Origin: Adiantum capillus-veneris
Taxonomy: Eukaryota; Streptophyta; Polypodiopsida; Polypodiales; Pteridaceae
Assembly: GCA_014529385.2 (NCBI GenBank)
Contig: CM043969.1
Span: 18,334,446 to 18,398,445 of the forward strand
Length of the DNA: 64,000 nucleotides
Direction: 5' to 3'
The translations under genes and the position numbers were made by a program. Of this stretch, positions 60,153-64,000 are shown piece after piece. Under the pieces are notes generated by a model, which worked only from the letters and a program-made list of their open reading frames with translations, was not told the DNA's origin and ran no database searches. The first letter of the stretch is position 1. Every line of letters starts with the position of its first letter.

Positions 60153-61421
60153 TCATTGATCTTCTTGAAGCTCGAAGTGTTCTACAGAGTCATAGAACTC
60201 ATCGTCTTCTTCATCTTTTGATTCTCCACATTTCTTTGTTTGCTCCTTATTTCGAGAGATTGTTGATGTCTGGATCTCTTCATTTTCCTGGATTACACTC
60301 ACTGCAAAATAAGGAACGACATCATAGCCATTTTCATCACAAAACTTTGTTGTGGGAGCATCCTCCACGGCGCACACGTCTAGAGTAGTCAAGATGTGTT
60401 CCCATCCAAAAGGCTGTAACTCTTCTTCGGGAAATGGTTCTGGGATATAGTCCTTATCCTCTATAACCCGCTCTAGGGTATACTCCTCACGTTTCAAGCT
60501 GCCACATTGTGAAGCTCCACACATCCACAGTTCTTTAGGCTTACCTAACCAAGATGGAAGTTTTGATCCTTCTACTGTGGCGGAATCAAACTCCTCAACC
60601 GGTGTTCTCGTCACATCCCTATAGCTATGGTCCCTCAAGTTTATCTTTGTTATGGTTTCCATATGTCTCAGGTATATATGGTCATAACCCCAATCTTGGA
60701 CCATTTTCAATTGTCGCATGAATGGTCTTCCCAGAATGATGTCATAGTTGTTCTTCTTGCCAAAGTCAACAACAGCAAAAGTGTGTTCATATTCAATACC
60801 ACAAGAAGTAACAAGCACTTTTTCTAGCAGTCCTAGGGGCTTTTCCTTGTGTCCGTTTGCAAGCTGCAGGGTCATTCGTGTGGATATCAAGGCAGGTTTT
60901 CCCCATTTTTTCCAAACCTCTTTGGTTGCAATGGCCACACCAGCTCCACTGTCAAGGATTGCCATGGTTTTTACATTATTGAATTCCATAGGAAGGGTGG
61001 TGTTTCCATCTTCTCCCTCGTAATACTCGCCTAACTTGTTTAATGGCACTGGCCTAGTATTTAGTTGAGGCACTTCAAGCTCTTTGATGCCTTCCTCAAT
61101 TTGAGTCATTGGGGTTTTTACACCAAATTTTTCTAGACATTTACCCACATTAGCCCACATGTTTGGTCTTATTATGAGCAACTCGGCTAACATTATTGTA
61201 CAAGTGACTGGGGTAGATAGAATATCTACTAGCCCCTTTGAATCGATGGCCTTGTTGGGAGACAGTCTCTTTGATGGGACTGCAACCAGATCTGACTTGG
61301 TCTCGTACTCTCCCATGTAGGACGGTAGTGTTCTTAGCGAATGGGGTTGACTATCCATAGATTGTACATATCCTTTGTCACCCAACACGATTGCACGTCT
61401 AGATTCATTTGAGATCCAGTC
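60153..61421 (-). pseudogene. Element H: retropepsin-like aspartic protease
   Basis: A 411-codon frame. In order: a linker (SQPHSLRTLPSYMGEYETK), then TMAILDSGAGVAIATKEVW (about residue 143; catalytic D-S-G intact), TLQLANGHKEKPLGLLEKV, FAVVDFGKKNNYDIILGRPF (the closing ILGRP strand), and a C-terminal extension of about 190 residues rich in Glu and Asp (FPEEELQPFGWEHILTTLD, KDEEDDEFYDSVEHFELQE). Such proteases cut Gag-Pol. The active site is intact, but in-frame TGA codons at 61424 and 60155 flank it. Confidence 0.82.
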
Positions 61422-62268
61422 TCAAATTCCTCTATTGGTGGTGTCTACTCGTCTTCTTGGGTCATCGGCTTCATTGGCCTCTCTGACTTGTTTCCACAAT
61501 TTGTCAAGACCATCTACCTCTTTACAATCCTCAGGTATAGCTTGGTGAAATCCCTCGGAAGAGTTATCCGTGGTATTCAGTACTATCCTTCGTTCTAATG
61601 CTGGGTCTTTGAGGTTTGGTCTGTGCTCATGACTAGAATCTGGCTCTTTTAGTTCCTGGTTTGGTGGGATTACTTGTGTGGGCATGACACGGATCACATC
61701 CTCAGGTTTTGCAACTGGTGGTTCTAGTAAAGCTTGGGCTATTTGAATCATTTTCTGGCACATTTCAAACCTTTGCTTTTCTAGTTCCGCATCGGGATAT
61801 GTCATCCACCTGTGTTCTTGGGTTTGGTTGTTTTTGAGCCTCACATCATAGGCTTTCAAGAGGGCATCTAATGTCTCATTAACCTTCTCTGCCAACACAG
61901 ATCCTCCTGAACTAGCACTTCTCTGTTTCTCATCCGTGGATGGTTCTTCTAGAGGTTTAACCATCTATGTAAGAGAAGGTGCCTCCTTTTCCTCATGTTG
62001 TTTTATCTTCTCCTCAGTTTAGATAAGCTTCTCAGCTAGGGATTTTTGCTCTCGTTCCCTGCGTGCTTTCATCCTAGTCTTTCTAGCTTTCCAACTATTT
62101 CGTTTGCTCTTGGTTTTCTGACTAGGTGCGTCTGTCTTTGGTCCATCATCTGTCTTTGGACTCGTGTCACTTTCCGTGTTCTTTGTCTCTGGATTCTCAT
62201 CAGCTTTCTTTTGAGCTTGTGCTCTCGTAACCACTTGCACTGGTATGACATTTTCATTTTCTGAGCTA
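61422..62268 (-). pseudogene. Element H: linker between zinc knuckle and protease
   Basis: Same frame as the protease. Reads LPSSSENENVIPVQVVTRAQ, a Lys/Asp-rich stretch, then TAA at 62021, TAG at 61967, and a helical Glu-rich region (KVNETLDALLKAYDVRLKN, FEMCQKMIQIAQALLE). The VVTRAQA phrase before protease is common in plant gypsy Gag-Pro proteins. A one-base frame change near 62300 separates it from the zinc knuckle. Confidence 0.65.
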
Positions 62269-62481
62269 CTAGGGAGCTGAACAATCCCTGATACATTTGT
62301 CGTGATTTTCCTGATTTTGGTTTGGGTTTTTCGGGCAATCGGGGATCAAGTGAGTGATGCCACACTCAAGACAATAGGCATTTACTTCAGTGATCTCCGT
62401 ATGAGGACATTGTTTGACCAAGTGGTTGTCACGACTTTTGTGACAATCTGTCTCTGGTTGAGGAGATTCTTTTAGCATTTC
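62269..62481 (-). pseudogene. Element H: two zinc-knuckle-like motifs
   Basis: Reads CHKSRDNHLVKQC (first knuckle, second Cys changed to Ser) and CLECGITHLIPDC (C-x2-C-x3-H-x4-C, intact). In frame with Gag after TAG at 62484. Confidence 0.75.
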
Positions 62482-64000
62482 CTATTGGCTATAAGCAAGC
62501 TTTGACCTAGATAAGCCGCTATTTGCAATGAATCGCAATGTCCTTTCGTCCATTTCATACCTTCTTTCCTTCGACTGAAACCTAGGAGGTGGAGGTTGTA
62601 CCGGCCTCACCACTCCATGTGTTTCTCTCACATTTTGTTGCTCCGAAGGGTAGTACTCACTTTGGTTGCTATACCACATTGTAGCTGGTAATGGCATTTG
62701 TTTATTTGATGCTTCCATCATTGGCATGTATCTCATGTCTACCGGCATTCTAGCACCTGGCAGCGGAGGTTGTTGTCCTAAGACAAGTTGTGGCCTTAAA
62801 ATTCCTACTGGTCCTGGTGCATTCCCCGTAATGTATCTAGGTGGAGTAGGTGCCTCTAGAACAGGTTGTACATACCTCTCCCTAGCATTTTCCATGCTAT
62901 AATAGCACTCTTCCTCCGTATGGTTCGTCCATTTTCTCTCAATTTCACACCACTTCGGCTCTCCCAAATCAGACCTTACAAGAGGAATCAACCTCTTGAC
63001 CAAGTCGTCGATAAGCTTTTCTTGATCAATAGGTGCCGTTGGCTTGGCAATGGACTCACTTATCTGTGAAACACTGTGATGAGAGGATGTGTCATCTCCT
63101 TGACTCTTTAAGTCCTTTTCTTTGTATGCCTCACAGTTATCCACTAGATAAAGAGCTTCTTTGATCAACTCGTTTAGCGTCATCCTCCTTATCATATGCA
63201 GATCCTTCTGAAGGCCCTCATCTCTCATTCCTTGGATAAATATCAGCATCAGTCGTGCTTGCGTAGGTAATTCCGCTCTCGGACAGAGCTTAACATATCT
63301 CTTGAGCCGTAATGATGCTTTGCGTACTGATTCATTCTCTTTCTGTTTGAATCTATGGATTTGCGAGACTGTGTTGTGAGCAATGCCTTTTGGCGAGAAT
63401 TCTTCAATAAACTCCTCAAACAGCTCATCTAGGGTCTCAAAATCCCATTTTTTCACCGAGTCGAACCATGTAGCTGCATCATCTTCTAGAGTCAATCCAA
63501 ATCCCGCAAACTGTGTCGCAAAATCTGAAACTTCCTCTGCTCTAATCACTCTTTTAAAAGCCGTTACGTGATCTCTCGGATCTTTATCTCCGGAGTATTT
63601 TCTGTTTACCCATTTCTAGACTTGGGATGGTCTAACTCGTCGATTGTCTACAAGTCTAACCAGAGACTCTCCCAATCCTTCTCTCGTTATCGCTCTTGAA
63701 GGGAATCCTGGTGGCTCTCTTCTTGGAATTCCTATAGGAATTCTCGTGTTTGGTGGAGGCATTTGTGGTCCTTCATTGACCAAATATCCACCTCTTTCTA
63801 GTACAGTCTGTGGATTTGTGCTTTCTACAACTCTGTATTCTCGTCCATACTTGTCGACAACTATAGATCTCCATTGACAGTCGACTTCGTATGTGTAGAC
63901 ATATAAGAGCTTGTAATCCGTTATCTCTTCTAGGTATGGATCTGAGCATCTATAAAGATTGACCTCATTGTCGTCAATGTATCTATATAGTCCTTCACTC
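62482..64000 (-). pseudogene. Element H: Gag, running off the right edge
   Basis: Open on minus from the window edge to a TAG at 63618, then to a TAG at 62484. The part upstream of 63618 reads GLYRYIDDNEVNLYRCSDPY, YEVDCQWRSIVVDKYGREYR and MPPPNTRIPIGIPRREPPGF, a Pro-rich segment. The Gag domain (PF03732-type) follows: YSGDKDPRDHVTAFKRVIRA, DDAATWFDSVKKWDFETLDE, FIEEFSPKGIAHNTVSQIHR, LMLIFIQGMRDEGLQKDLHM. The C-terminal part is Pro/Met-rich. The true start lies beyond the window. Confidence 0.82.

Noticed and set aside
59169-64000. Use of an alternative genetic code or stop readthrough to explain the in-frame stops
   Set aside because: All three stop codons occur, no readthrough signal was seen, and neighbouring elements are clearly dead; decay by transitions is simpler.

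Overview
This is a nuclear plant DNA window made almost entirely of decayed, nested LTR retrotransposons, with one LINE fragment, many very long GA/CT microsatellites and two broken host-type genes (a PPR gene and a DEAD-box RNA helicase). No intact gene was found. Land-plant origin is supported by the PPR pseudogene, by tRNA-iMet primer sites (TGGTATCAGAGC) next to TG...CA LTRs, and by Ty1/copia, Ty3/gypsy chromovirus and plant-type LINE pol sequences. The PPR consensus (NMYAKCG, GYAQHG, REGLSP) is the style I associate with ferns, so a fern or other seed-free vascular plant is my best inference; it is not proven.

Layout. 1-6517: Ty3/gypsy element A on the minus strand with both LTRs (the left one cut by the window), gag, protease, integrase and a chromodomain, but no reverse transcriptase. 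7.3-9.05 kb: LINE 3' end on minus. 11-15.3 kb: microsatellites, a triplicated ~215-bp unit, a duplicated palindrome and poly-G runs. 15.3-21 kb: mostly unassigned, with a copia LTR end and primer site near 18.9 kb and a possible minus-strand coding remnant at 19.6-20.9 kb. 21.0-24.5 kb: element B (same family as A, plus strand), 5' LTR and gag only. 24.5-25.65 kb: minus-strand gypsy RT fragment. 25.66-29.45 kb: plus-strand copia element C1. 29.46-31.6 kb: minus-strand gypsy element G (gag, leader, primer site, LTR end). 35.35-35.96 kb: gypsy integrase fragment. 36.5-38.5 kb: copia C2 with its 3' LTR. 39.3-46.76 kb: element E, a decayed gypsy element with both LTRs and a distinctive pol. 46.8-46.95 kb: foldback. 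47.8-48.85 kb: PPR pseudogene. 49.0-53.7 kb: element D (A/B family), interrupted inside RT by copia element F (53.7-56.2 kb). 56.8-64.0 kb, minus strand: an LTR start and polypurine tract, a helicase fragment, and a very long gag-protease frame (element H) running off the right edge.

The A, B and D copies share LTR and gag sequence and complement one another: A keeps integrase and chromodomain, D keeps protease and part of RT, B keeps the fullest gag. All are defective. The most unusual signals are (1) a helicase fragment in the same sense as, and about 70 bp from, a retroelement polypurine tract and LTR; (2) a 1,600-codon gag-protease frame broken by seven in-frame stops but only one clear frameshift, ending in repeated W-x-P-K motifs; (3) dense CCAAT arrays in the A/B LTRs; and (4) a long foldback beside element E. 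LTR ends were placed by eye from TG...CA termini, primer sites and copy-to-copy comparison; no alignments or searches were run.
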